Source: Clostridia bacterium (GTDB taxonomy: Bacteria; Bacillota; Clostridia; Christensenellales; Aristaeellaceae). Taken from it: a stretch of 33,076 bases of DNA. This document shows, one piece after another, positions 15,561 to 24,734 of the stretch; the stretch's first letter is position 1, and each line of letters opens with the position of its first letter. Under the pieces are notes generated by a model, which did not search any database, was not told the origin of the DNA, and saw nothing but the letters and a program-made list of their open reading frames with translations. The translations under genes were made by a program, and so were the position numbers. The stretch is from assembly GCA_016296675.1 (NCBI GenBank), contig JAEDIV010000006.1:1-33076 (forward strand), given 5' to 3'.

Positions 15561-16487
15561 ATGATGAAAACAAGTACAAAAAAGCAGCTGTCAAAAATCG
15601 CCCGGGCGTATCAGCTTTATCTGATGCTGCTGATTCCTGTGGCTATGGTTTTTATTTTCTGCTATTACCCGATGTACGGTGCGCAGATTGCATTCAAAAA
15701 ATACAATATCGTTGACGGTGTTTTCGGAAGCCCGTGGGTGGGACTTATGTGGCTTGAAAACTTCGTCAGCGGTAAAATGTTTCTTGAGCTTCTCGGGAAC
15801 ACATTGATTCTGAATCTGTACTCGCTTTCCATGGGTTTCCCGCTTTCCATTATACTGGCTATCAGCCTCAACTATCTAACGAGCGTTGCGTATAAAAAGG
15901 TCATTCAGATGGTATCATACGCACCGTACTTCATTTCCGTCGTTGTCATGGTTGGCATTATGTATTCGCTGTTCAATCCGCTGTATGGCGTACTTGGACA
16001 GGTTCTGAGCAAAATAGCCGGGTATCCTGTTGATATCTTCCTGTCGGAATCATCGTTCAGACATATTTTCGTATGGTCCGGTGTATGGCAAGGTGTAGGC
16101 TACGGCTCCATCATGTACATATCGGTGCTTGCCTCTGTGTCGCCCGAGCTTCACGAGGCGGCAATCATCGATGGTGCAACCATCATGAAGCGCATTATCC
16201 ATATCGATATCCCGACGCTCATGCCCACGGTTGTGGTAATGATGATTCTCAACACAGGCGGTCTTTTGAATACGGGCTTTGAAAAGGTGCTTTTGCTGCA
16301 GAACTCTCTGAACCTTTCTACTTCTGAAGTTATTGATACGTATTCCTACAAGGTGGGTCTTGCTTCCTCCATGCCGAACTATTCGTCCGGCACCATGATC
16401 GGTCTTTTTAAGTCCATTGTCTGCTTTGTGCTTTTGCTGATTGTAAATAAGGTTGCACAGAAGATCAGCGACAGCAGTCTGTGGTAA
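15561..16487 (+). CDS. ABC sugar transporter permease, LplB family
   Basis: The first inner-membrane permease of a carbohydrate ABC importer of the LplB/YtcO type. It has 308 residues with six predicted membrane segments. The N-terminal PMYGAQIAFKKYNIVDGVFGSPWVGL is the hallmark of this subfamily. The EAA loop that docks the ATPase is HEAAIIDGATIMKRIIHIDIP (from about residue 198). The ribosome site GGAGG precedes tandem ATGs. It is first in an operon with a second permease and a solute-binding protein. No ATPase gene is in the cluster, so a shared multi-sugar ATPase (MsmK/UgpC type) encoded elsewhere is expected, as is usual for this subfamily. Confidence 0.93.
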   Translation: MMKTSTKKQLSKIARAYQLYLMLLIPVAMVFIFCYYPMYGAQIAFKKYNIVDGVFGSPWVGLMWLENFVSGKMFLELLGNTLILNLYSLSMGFPLSIILAISLNYLTSVAYKKVIQMVSYAPYFISVVVMVGIMYSLFNPLYGVLGQVLSKIAGYPVDIFLSESSFRHIFVWSGVWQGVGYGSIMYISVLASVSPELHEAAIIDGATIMKRIIHIDIPTLMPTVVVMMILNTGGLLNTGFEKVLLLQNSLNLSTSEVIDTYSYKVGLASSMPNYSSGTMIGLFKSIVCFVLLLIVNKVAQKISDSSLW

Positions 16488-16502
16488 GGAGGAATAGAAA
16501 AG

Positions 16503-17390
16503 ATGATCAAGCATTCCAAAAAAGACCGCATATTCCTGGTTGTAAATACATCGATACTTACATTGTTTCTTCTGATTGTATTTTATCCCATGTGGCTGGT
16601 TCTCATTTCATCCTTCAGCGATCCCAATGCGGTCACTGCCGGTAAGGTTATCATTTTTCCCGTGGGATTCTCGCTCGAGGGCTATAAAGCAATCCTGTCC
16701 TATAAGATGATTGTCCGTGGCTTCATGAACTCACTGGTGCTCATGGTGCTTGGTACGGTATTCTGCCTTATCGTTACGGCATTGGGCGGCTATCCTTTGT
16801 CACGATCGGATCTTCCTGGCAAGAAGTACATCATGTTCATTTTCACCTTCACCATGTATTTCGGCGGCGGCATGATCCCGTATTTCCTTCTGATCAGGGA
16901 TCTGCATCTTATGAACACCATATGGGCGCTGGTAGTTCCTTCGGCTCTGAATGTATGGAATATAATCCTCATGAAAACTTACTTTCAGACCAGCGTACCG
17001 GATGAAATCTTTCAGGCAGCGCGTGTGGACGGCTGCAGCGATATTGTGTATCTGGTCAGGATCGGTCTTCCGCTTGCGAAGCCTATCATTGCGGTACTGA
17101 GCCTGTTTACCGCTGTCGGTATGTGGAACTCTTACTTCAATGCCCTTCTGTTTTTGAATGATACAGAGCTTTTCCCGCTTCAGCTTGTTTTAAGAGACAT
17201 TCTGGTTGTCAACGCTACCAATACCACCGAATTCAATCTGGATGTTGAATCTATAAAAAGGCAGCAGGAGATGGTCGCGCTTCTGAAATACTCGGTCATA
17301 GTGGCATCGAGCGCACCTCTTATGATCCTGTATCCGTTTGTTCAGAAATACTTTGTAAAGGGCATCATGGTCGGCTCTCTTAAGGGCTGA
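16503..17390 (+). CDS. ABC sugar transporter permease, YtcP/LplC family
   Basis: The second permease of the importer, 295 residues with about six membrane segments. The start region resembles other MalG-type permeases (FYPMWLVLISSFSDPNAVTAGKV), and the FGGGMIPYFLLIRDLHLMNTIWALV stretch is typical of YtcP/LplC. The EAA loop is FQAARVDGCSDIVYLVRIGLP (about residue 170). It starts 15 bases after the first permease, with AAGGAGG upstream. The 76-base gap before the solute-binding protein contains a small GCGG/CCGC stem-loop, which may stabilise the upstream mRNA. Confidence 0.93.
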   Translation: MIKHSKKDRIFLVVNTSILTLFLLIVFYPMWLVLISSFSDPNAVTAGKVIIFPVGFSLEGYKAILSYKMIVRGFMNSLVLMVLGTVFCLIVTALGGYPLSRSDLPGKKYIMFIFTFTMYFGGGMIPYFLLIRDLHLMNTIWALVVPSALNVWNIILMKTYFQTSVPDEIFQAARVDGCSDIVYLVRIGLPLAKPIIAVLSLFTAVGMWNSYFNALLFLNDTELFPLQLVLRDILVVNATNTTEFNLDVESIKRQQEMVALLKYSVIVASSAPLMILYPFVQKYFVKGIMVGSLKG

Positions 17391-17466
17391 CGGATGCGCG
17401 AGATTCGGTTTCTTAGGATGCGGAAAACCGCACCCTCGAAATAAATTGAAAAGGAGACTTGGAAGA

Positions 17467-19101
17467 ATGAAGAGACTGACTTCCCTCGTCATGGCACTTG
17501 CGATGATTCTTGCATTCAGCGCATATGCCGAACCCACCATCGGTTATTCCCTTCCCATTGTTCCTGCAGATGAAGAAGTTACCATCACCTGCTGGGGCTT
17601 CCCGCTTCTCGAGAACGGACTGGACGACCTGGACAACAACGATTTCACCATCTGGTTTGAAGAGCAGACCGGTGTGAATATCGAATGGGTCATGGGACCT
17701 TCCGCTGACCGCGACACCAAGCTGAACATGCTTTTGACCAGCGGCGATTATCCGGGCGTTATCTTCAATGCTCCCTTCGACGCTTCCCAGCAGCAGTTCT
17801 ACGGCAACCTCGGAACCATCCTGCCTCTGAACGACCTGATTGAGAAGTACGGCGTTTACACGCAGGCCATGTTCGAGGAGACTCCCGAAATTCGCGATGC
17901 TCTCGTTCGTGGCGAAGGCAAGATCTACTGCCTGCCGCAGTACATGAACAGCCCTCACGATGAGTCCTACAGCCGCATGTGGGTATACAAGCCCTGGTTG
18001 GATGCTCTGGATCTTGAGGTTCCCACCACCACCGAAGAGTTCTACGAAATGCTCGTAGCCTTCCGTGACGGCGATCCCAACGGAAACGGTGTAGCGGACG
18101 AAATTCCCGCTGTCGGCGCGAACGTAATGTTCTCCGAGCCCTTCACCTATCTTGTAAACTCCTTCATTTATCTGGATAACAACTCCATGATGAATGTTGA
18201 CGATGGCGAGATTATCGCTGTTTACGCTCAGGAAGAGTACCGTGAAGCCCTCCGCTTCATCAAGCGCCTCTATGATGAGAATCTGCTTCTCCCGCAGACC
18301 TTCACTCAGAATGATCAATCTCTCAAGCAGATGCTCTCCGGCGACACCATGACCGTCGGCACCATCTTCTGCCATGCCCCCTTCGTATACTGCGATCAGG
18401 AGATCTACAAGGATCTGGTAGCTATCTCTCCCCTCGTTGGACCCGAAGGCGTTCAGTACTCCGCTCAATACTATATCACCAACACCGGCGGCACTGTCAT
18501 CACCGACAAATGCGAGAACCCCGAGATCGCATTCATGATGCTTGACTACATGTACAAGCCCGACGTCTCCCGCGCCAAGTCTTCCGGCCTTCAGGGCAAG
18601 TACTGGGATTGGAACACAGATCCCGAGCTCAAGAACAACTATGGTCTGAACCCCACCTGGGTTTATACTGCATCCACCAACGGCATTACCAACTATCACT
18701 GGTCCCTCCTTGGTCATCACTATCAGCCCCTGAAGCTCAGCGGTCTGTACATGATGGATATGTCTCCCGAAGCGGTTGCCAAGCGTGAAGGCGCTACCGA
18801 GACCGTAATCGGCGGCTATGAGCAGATCCAGATCGCCGCTATGGAAAAGTATCTTGACTTCTTCCCGCCGGCGGAGATCCGCATGCCTCAGGTATTCCTG
18901 TTTGAAGATGAAGATGCCACCACCCTCGCAGACCTTCAGTACGCCGTGAACAACAAGGTTTGGGAGATGCGCACCGCATTCGTAGTCGGCAGCGCCGACA
19001 TCGATGAGGATTGGGACACCTATATTGAGGACCTCAAGGCTCTCGGTATGGACGAAGTTCTCTCCATCTATCAGGAAGCTTACGATAATCAGTACAAATA
19101 A
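17467..19101 (+). CDS. Extracellular solute-binding protein of the sugar transporter (LipO-like), no lipobox
   Basis: Captures the sugar outside the cell and delivers it to the permeases. It has 544 residues from ATG 17467. The longer frame would start at a TTG that overlaps the AAGGAGA ribosome site. The signal peptide MKRLTSLVMALAMILAFSAYA has no cysteine, so type I cleavage after AYA is predicted rather than lipidation. This is unusual for a monoderm binding protein. Family marks are VTITCWGFP near the mature N-terminus, FEEQTGVNIEW, MLTSGDYPGVIF, and a calcium-type loop DGDPNGNGVADEIPA. The C-terminal region has GGYEQIQIAAMEKYLDFFP. It is the third gene of the operon, and a strong stem-loop follows. 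Confidence 0.92.
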   Translation: MKRLTSLVMALAMILAFSAYAEPTIGYSLPIVPADEEVTITCWGFPLLENGLDDLDNNDFTIWFEEQTGVNIEWVMGPSADRDTKLNMLLTSGDYPGVIFNAPFDASQQQFYGNLGTILPLNDLIEKYGVYTQAMFEETPEIRDALVRGEGKIYCLPQYMNSPHDESYSRMWVYKPWLDALDLEVPTTTEEFYEMLVAFRDGDPNGNGVADEIPAVGANVMFSEPFTYLVNSFIYLDNNSMMNVDDGEIIAVYAQEEYREALRFIKRLYDENLLLPQTFTQNDQSLKQMLSGDTMTVGTIFCHAPFVYCDQEIYKDLVAISPLVGPEGVQYSAQYYITNTGGTVITDKCENPEIAFMMLDYMYKPDVSRAKSSGLQGKYWDWNTDPELKNNYGLNPTWVYTASTNGITNYHWSLLGHHYQPLKLSGLYMMDMSPEAVAKREGATETVIGGYEQIQIAAMEKYLDFFPPAEIRMPQVFLFEDEDATTLADLQYAVNNKVWEMRTAFVVGSADIDEDWDTYIEDLKALGMDEVLSIYQEAYDNQYK

Positions 19102-19120
19102 TTTTAAATCTGGCAATGTT

Positions 19121-19154
19121 TATGCTCTCCCCGGTTCTTTCCGGGGAGAGTATA
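19121..19154 (+). terminator. Strong stem-loop between the binding protein and the AraC regulator
   Basis: Arms TATGCTCTCCCCGG (19121-19134) and CCGGGGAGAGTATA (19141-19154) form about 14 pairs around a 6-base loop. No T-run follows, so it is more likely an mRNA-stabilising or partial-attenuation element. It could keep binding-protein mRNA abundant and regulator mRNA scarce. Confidence 0.6.
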
Positions 19155-19183
19155 CTCGCATTTATTCTGGAGGTGCGTACGTT

Positions 19184-21406
19184 TTGCTTAAAAAGCACAA
19201 TAAAATCATTATTTTTGTTTTTGCGCTGCTTGTTTTGCTGGCAGTTTTGATTTTTATTGTCGCACGCGCTTCCGTGAACGATTATATTGACAAAGCCAAT
19301 CAGGCGACATTGAAACATGCGGTTGAAAATGTAGATGACAAAATCAGAGAAACTCAGAATATTACCTATCAGATGTCGACGTCTGCTTACATTACACCTC
19401 TTCGCCAATGTGACAACATTTTCGAAAAACAGGCGTTTATTAAGGCGCTTGCACTTCAGAACTGGCTTCCAAGCTTTTCCGCCTATAACAACGATATCGC
19501 TATGAACGCCATAGCGTTTTTTACAAGCAATTACGTGATCATGCCTAATTGCGGACAGGATTTGGATTCCTTTTCGCTGAACATTTCCGACGCTGAATTT
19601 CCGGCAGGTTATACGCGCGGAGATCTTCTGGAACTGATTTTGAAATATAATAAAAAATTCATGCCGCGCATGCGCTATGCTAGGTATAACAGTAGCGGTA
19701 TAGATGTGATTCCTTATATAATCTGGGTGGGCAACAGCGCAATGGAGCGAAGAATCGCAGCGATTTCTTTCATGAATGCGCAAGAAATAGACGAGATGCT
19801 TTCTCAGCTTCTGACTACAGAACTCGGTGCGCTTTGCGTGTTGGATGAAAACAGAAAGATAATTGCTTCAAGCCGCGAGCTTTCGCCTAGAGAAATAAAG
19901 CATATTACCGGGCTTTCAAAGGATAGAAATTTGAGAACCTATTGGTTGGATACAGCGTCACCCCAGTGGAAATGCGTGCTCCTTTCCTATGGCGACGAAG
20001 CCTTGCTGGCCTTAGGCGGTTTCAGAATGCTGGTTACAGTGATTGCTGTTACGGCAATTGTGCTCATGATCATAACAGCGCTTGTGCTTACGGAGCATAA
20101 CAAGACAAAACTTCGGAGCCTTGTTGGTCTTTTTGCCGACGGAGAATCCGACTCAAATAATATATACAATACGATTAATCGGCAGGTGCAACTGCTTTTA
20201 AGCGACAAACAGCTGATGCATGCGCGACTTGAGGAGCAGGAATCGGTATTGAAGGCGCTGGCAGCCAACCGTCTTCTCATGGGTGACAGCCTCGCGCAGT
20301 CGGGCGCGCTTACGGAGCTTGCGCTTTTACCGCAGGAAAAGTATTGTCTTTCCGCAATTCTTTCCTTGACGTGCGAGACGGAAGCGACGGACGCAAGCTT
20401 CAAGAAAGTGAAATCGCTTATCAAGGAAGCTATCCGCCTGTTCTCTCCGGATATCGTCACGTGCGACACGTCCATGAGCGAACTTGCGCTTATATTGTAT
20501 ATGCCTCAGGAAGCAGACGACAGCAAGCAGGCGCAGACGTTGACATACCTTTTTGATACGATTTCAAAAATTACGCAAGACAATTCCACATTTGACGTGC
20601 GCATGTTTGCAGGCGCGGTGCATGTCGGCGACGGCGCTGTAGCCGAAAGTTATTCCGAGGCAAGAATGGCGCTTCTGAACGCCTCCATAACCGACGAGGG
20701 AAAGAGCATCGTGCGCTTCAGCCTCACGGACAACACTAACATCTGTTATTACTACCCTCCGGAAACAGAGATGCGCCTGATCAATCTGATCCGCTCCGGC
20801 AATCGCTTTGCTGTCGGAAAGCTGGTCGAGGAGTTGTTTGATCGGAATATCGTCCGACAGTCCATTGATTATGATATGGCGGTCGCATTCCTGCTGGATT
20901 TCTACGGATCGGTTCTGAAGATTCAGCCGGATGACGGGGAAGTGCAGAAAAAACGGCAGGAAATCATGTCGCTTTTCAAAAACAACATAAGAAACATCGG
21001 CACCATCGAAGTTCAGAAAGCGTTTATCAATTATATCTACATGCTGACCGACAGCTTTTCTCAGGAGAAAAAAAGTCATAACCAGCTGCTTGCGGACAAG
21101 ATGCTCACATACGTCAACGAACATATCGGCGATTACAATCTTTCGCTTACGACCCTTGCAGATGCTTTAAGCATTTCCGGCGGCTATTGCAGCATGTTCT
21201 TCAAAGAGCAGATCGGTATGACCTTCTCAGATTTCCTTCTGCATGCAAGAAGCGAAAAGGCAAGAGAAATGATCCTCGAAAACCACTTGAGCATAGCGGA
21301 AATCGCAAGTGCGGTCGGCTATTCATCTTCAACTGCATTTGGAAGAGCGTTCAAAAAGCACTATGGAATCAATCCTACACAAGTGAGGGAACAGGCGAAT
21401 GATTAA
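19184..21406 (+). CDS. Membrane-anchored AraC family transcriptional regulator
   Basis: A 740-residue regulator with a sensor outside the cell and a DNA-binding end inside. TM1 is at about residues 8-28 (IIIFVFALLVLLAVLIFIVA). An external domain runs to about 279, TM2 is at about 280-303, then come a coiled linker and a long middle region. The C-terminal AraC domain (about 640-735) contains LSLTTLADALSISGGYCSMFFK and SIAEIASAVGYSSSTAFGRAFKKHYG. The start is a TTG at 19184 with GGAGG ten bases upstream; the longest frame would run back into the binding-protein gene. It probably senses the incoming glycan, or its binding protein, and activates this locus. The next gene overlaps it by 8 bases. 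Confidence 0.88.
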   Translation: MLKKHNKIIIFVFALLVLLAVLIFIVARASVNDYIDKANQATLKHAVENVDDKIRETQNITYQMSTSAYITPLRQCDNIFEKQAFIKALALQNWLPSFSAYNNDIAMNAIAFFTSNYVIMPNCGQDLDSFSLNISDAEFPAGYTRGDLLELILKYNKKFMPRMRYARYNSSGIDVIPYIIWVGNSAMERRIAAISFMNAQEIDEMLSQLLTTELGALCVLDENRKIIASSRELSPREIKHITGLSKDRNLRTYWLDTASPQWKCVLLSYGDEALLALGGFRMLVTVIAVTAIVLMIITALVLTEHNKTKLRSLVGLFADGESDSNNIYNTINRQVQLLLSDKQLMHARLEEQESVLKALAANRLLMGDSLAQSGALTELALLPQEKYCLSAILSLTCETEATDASFKKVKSLIKEAIRLFSPDIVTCDTSMSELALILYMPQEADDSKQAQTLTYLFDTISKITQDNSTFDVRMFAGAVHVGDGAVAESYSEARMALLNASITDEGKSIVRFSLTDNTNICYYYPPETEMRLINLIRSGNRFAVGKLVEELFDRNIVRQSIDYDMAVAFLLDFYGSVLKIQPDDGEVQKKRQEIMSLFKNNIRNIGTIEVQKAFINYIYMLTDSFSQEKKSHNQLLADKMLTYVNEHIGDYNLSLTTLADALSISGGYCSMFFKEQIGMTFSDFLLHARSEKAREMILENHLSIAEIASAVGYSSSTAFGRAFKKHYGINPTQVREQAND

Positions 21407-22346
21407 GAGAATTCTTTCTTTGGCGCTTGTCTTAATTTGCATGGGCGCTTGCGCGTCCGGCGAGGAGGTAATTATGAATATCATTCAGGACCCCGGATTC
21501 GTAAACGGTGCGACAGTAATCAGTCCCTCAAAGCCCATGCGTATGGTGGGCAGAATCCGCTTGTCGGAAGAGGGCTCCAATCAACCGGACTGGCTGCTTA
21601 CACAGTGGAATTCCAGAAACAATATCATGAGGATTCCACTGGTTATCGACGAAAACGGCGCATATGTCTACAAAAATGAATTCAAAACCGTATCCCGCGA
21701 TCCCGACGGCACGCTCACGCTTCGCGTAAACGGCGGAGAGGAATATGTGCGCACGCGCACGTCGCTTCTGGACAGCTGGGTGCACCTGTATTTCGAGCAG
21801 AGATATCTTGACTATACGCCCCTTGCCGGAACGAAAAACGCAAATCTAACGCTTTCCTTTTCCATTCCTCACTTTGAGGACAGAACCCCTGCGGGTGAAC
21901 TGAATCCGAACCTTCATGCTGTGATCGCGGTATTCTATCTGACTCTTGCCGATGATAATCCCGAATCTCCCTGCTACGGTCAGTTTATCAATTTCTGCGT
22001 CATGCTTTATGATAACCGCACCGGAATCACCCGTGAAGAAACGCATATGGACAGCGGTCAAAACCCCATTGACGCTACCAATATGATCGTCTACACAATG
22101 AATTCCGCCGAATACGCCTCTCCTGTACATGCCGATGGCGAATGGCACGATGTTGACATTGATCTTCTTCCGTTTTTCAAGCGCTCTTTGGAGCTTGCAC
22201 ATAAGGGCGGCTGCATGACGAGCACGAAGTTCGAGGATCTTGCCATCCGCAGCGTCTTCTTTGGTTTTGAGGTACCTGGCGTTATGGACTGTGAAATGAA
22301 AATCAGACACCCGCAGCTTACGCTTATCAAGGAGGCGGAAAAATGA
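21399..22346 (+). CDS. Putative exported protein of unknown function in the glycan locus
   Basis: A 315-residue protein that I do not recognise. The N-terminus MIKRILSLALVLICMGACAS looks like a signal peptide. MGAC could be a weak lipobox, making it a candidate surface lipoprotein. The remainder is predicted to be mostly beta strands with many aromatic residues (WLLTQW, SWVHLYFEQRYLDY, GEWHDVDIDLLPFF), as in carbohydrate-binding jelly rolls, but no family can be named. A second in-frame start, ATG 21474 (MNIIQDPG), has a near-perfect GAGGAGGT site and would give a cytosolic 290-residue form. It overlaps the regulator upstream (ATGATTAA) and the mannosidase downstream (ATGA), so all three are translationally coupled. 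Confidence 0.7.
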   Translation: MIKRILSLALVLICMGACASGEEVIMNIIQDPGFVNGATVISPSKPMRMVGRIRLSEEGSNQPDWLLTQWNSRNNIMRIPLVIDENGAYVYKNEFKTVSRDPDGTLTLRVNGGEEYVRTRTSLLDSWVHLYFEQRYLDYTPLAGTKNANLTLSFSIPHFEDRTPAGELNPNLHAVIAVFYLTLADDNPESPCYGQFINFCVMLYDNRTGITREETHMDSGQNPIDATNMIVYTMNSAEYASPVHADGEWHDVDIDLLPFFKRSLELAHKGGCMTSTKFEDLAIRSVFFGFEVPGVMDCEMKIRHPQLTLIKEAEK

Positions 22347-24709
22347 AGGATGTTTACCTGCTTGCGAACGCACATATCGATCCTGTCTGGCAGTGGGGAC
22401 TTGACGAAGGCATTGCGTGCTCCATCGCAACTTTCAGAAGTGCCGCAAACATTCTTGAGGAAAATGACAATTTTCTGTTTTGCCACAATGAGGCCGTACT
22501 TTACCGCTGGGTCAAGGAATATGATCCCCCGCTTTACGAAAGAATCAAGCGCCTTGTGAAAGCGGGACGCTGGTGCATTATGGGCGGCTTTGAGCTTCAG
22601 CCCGATTGCGTCATGCCTTCAGGCGAAGCGATGGTTCGTCAGATTCTCTCAGGCCGCGAGTTTTTCTTAAAGGAATTCGGCGTAGAACCGAATGTCGCCG
22701 TCAGTATGGACTGCTTTGGACATTCAAGGGGCATGGTGCAGATCTTGAAAAAATGTGGCTATGTTGGCTATATTTTCCTCAGAAGCCACATGCCTACGCC
22801 CGAGGATTTCATCTGGAAAGGTTTTGATGGCAGCGAAATCATTGCCCATCGACTGCAGGTTCCTTACGGAACTCCTCTTGGAAATGCAGTTGGAAGACTG
22901 GATGAATTTGTGAAAAGCCGCACGGAGGAGTACGGTCTTTTCCCGTGGGGGGTTGGAAACCATGGAGGCGGCCCCTCTCGCAAGGATCTGAATGATCTCA
23001 ACGCCTATAAGGGCGCGAATGTGCACCACGCAACGGCCGAAAATTACATAAAACTTATTGAAAAAAGAAAAGATGAGCTTCCGATAATTGACAAGAGCAT
23101 CATGCCCTTTAATGTTGGCGGTTACACATCTATCATGAATATCAAGAAAAAGTACCGCGAGCTTGAAAACGTGCTTGTCACAGCGGAAAAGATCGCGCTC
23201 AGCGCCTATGCAAACGACATGAGCGAGTATCCGAAGGAAGAATTGGACAAGGCATGGCAGGCGCTTCTGTTTTTACAGTTCCACGATGTTCTGCCCGGAA
23301 CGATCACAAAGCCTGTTGTGGATCGGATGCTGGAAAGAGCCGGATACGGCCTTGAAATCGCGAAGAACATACTAACCAAAGCCTTTTTCCGCCTTTCCGA
23401 ATCGGAAAAGCTCGCAGAGCCCGGCGAAATCCCGATTCTCGTATACAATCCGCATCCCTACCCCATAAAGAGGCGCGTGGAATGCGAGTTCATGTTGGCC
23501 GATCAGAACTGGGATGCAAACACCATGACACTGGCCGAAATCCATTCGGCGGAAGGCGCGCTGCCTTCACAGATGCGCAAGGAAGACAGTTCCCTGAATC
23601 TGGACTGGAGAAAGCGCGTGGCGTTTGAAGCAACGCTCGCGCCCATGTGTCTGAACCGCTATAAGGCGGTGCTCACGGTTGTCAAGGCGGAAACCATTAT
23701 ACCCGAGCAGAATTTTGAACTCAAAAACGAATTCATTACCGCCCGCATCAGCGAAGAAACGGGTCTCATTGAGGACTTTTCCTATAAGGGCGTGCGTCTT
23801 ACCGAAAATACGCTCGGACAAATTCTTCTCTATGAGGACAATGCCGATCCGTGGCACATGACAGAAGACGACATAGGTAAAAATCCCATCCCCCTTGTGC
23901 TTTCAAAAAAGCCCTGTGTAGTTTCTGACGGCGATGTGCTCAAAGAGATTTACTGCGAGTTCGCGCTTGACGGCGTACGCGCAGAAGTGACATACACCCT
24001 TGAAAAGAACAGCCCGAAGCTGGGCATCCGCGTTAAGATGTGCTCAATCAACCAGAGCAAGGCATATCGCATGGTATTTGACATGCTGGATAAGGACACA
24101 GAGATTCTGGGCGAGATGATGTACGGCTTGGAGCGCGACTATGACGACGGCACCGAGAATTCTTCCCAGAAATTTGACCTTCTGCGCGGAAAGCATTTTT
24201 CCCTTGGCGTAATTAATAACGGCATCTATTCCGGTTGCTACAAGAACGGAAAGCTTGAAAAAACGCTGATGCGCGCACCCGTATACTGCGCGCATCCTAT
24301 CGACGGAAGACCTTTGATTAAGGAAGGCGTTCTCTACGATTATGACGGTATCGGCCAATATGAATGCATGTTTACTATCATGCCTGTCGAAAGAGAGAAT
24401 GAATGTGCAATTGCCCGCGAAGCTACGCTTGTCAACGAGCCGCCGGTTAGCGTGAACGTATTCCCGAGTGAGACGAGAAAGGATGTGCCCTTCAAAGCGC
24501 AACTTTCTGGAAATGTGATTCTAAGCTGTATGAAGGCTGCAGAGAACGGAAACGGCATGATTGCCCGATTCTATGAGCCTGTCGGAAACACAGCGCCTTT
24601 TTGCCTGACGGTCGGAGAAGCAAAGTGCGAGGATACACTCTCGCCCTTTGAGGTACGCACCTATCGCATCTTTGACGGAATGATCACAGAAGAAAGCTTC
24701 CTTTCGTAA
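22343..24709 (+). CDS. GH38 family alpha-mannosidase
   Basis: A retaining alpha-mannosidase that removes terminal alpha-linked mannose. It has 788 residues and no signal peptide, so it acts on imported oligosaccharides in the cytosol. Zinc and active-site motifs are HIDPVW (His11, Asp13), the nucleophile Asp123 in SMDCFGHS, GNHGGGPS (about 206-212), and FHDVLPGT (His314, Asp315). The C-terminal half has the beta-domains of the family (NEFITARISEETGLIEDFSYKG). The start overlaps the upstream gene stop (ATGA). Linkage preference and exact substrate cannot be read from the sequence. Some bacterial GH38 members act on unusual mannosides. Confidence 0.92.
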   Translation: MKDVYLLANAHIDPVWQWGLDEGIACSIATFRSAANILEENDNFLFCHNEAVLYRWVKEYDPPLYERIKRLVKAGRWCIMGGFELQPDCVMPSGEAMVRQILSGREFFLKEFGVEPNVAVSMDCFGHSRGMVQILKKCGYVGYIFLRSHMPTPEDFIWKGFDGSEIIAHRLQVPYGTPLGNAVGRLDEFVKSRTEEYGLFPWGVGNHGGGPSRKDLNDLNAYKGANVHHATAENYIKLIEKRKDELPIIDKSIMPFNVGGYTSIMNIKKKYRELENVLVTAEKIALSAYANDMSEYPKEELDKAWQALLFLQFHDVLPGTITKPVVDRMLERAGYGLEIAKNILTKAFFRLSESEKLAEPGEIPILVYNPHPYPIKRRVECEFMLADQNWDANTMTLAEIHSAEGALPSQMRKEDSSLNLDWRKRVAFEATLAPMCLNRYKAVLTVVKAETIIPEQNFELKNEFITARISEETGLIEDFSYKGVRLTENTLGQILLYEDNADPWHMTEDDIGKNPIPLVLSKKPCVVSDGDVLKEIYCEFALDGVRAEVTYTLEKNSPKLGIRVKMCSINQSKAYRMVFDMLDKDTEILGEMMYGLERDYDDGTENSSQKFDLLRGKHFSLGVINNGIYSGCYKNGKLEKTLMRAPVYCAHPIDGRPLIKEGVLYDYDGIGQYECMFTIMPVERENECAIAREATLVNEPPVSVNVFPSETRKDVPFKAQLSGNVILSCMKAAENGNGMIARFYEPVGNTAPFCLTVGEAKCEDTLSPFEVRTYRIFDGMITEESFLS

Positions 24710-24734
24710 AGTACATTTCGGGGAGGAAAAAGCC

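Noticed and set aside
17413..19116. Minus-strand ORF of 567 codons opposite the binding protein
   Set aside because: Antisense shadow created by codon bias of the real plus-strand gene, with no signal or domain of its own. Similar shadows lie over lysS and nagB.
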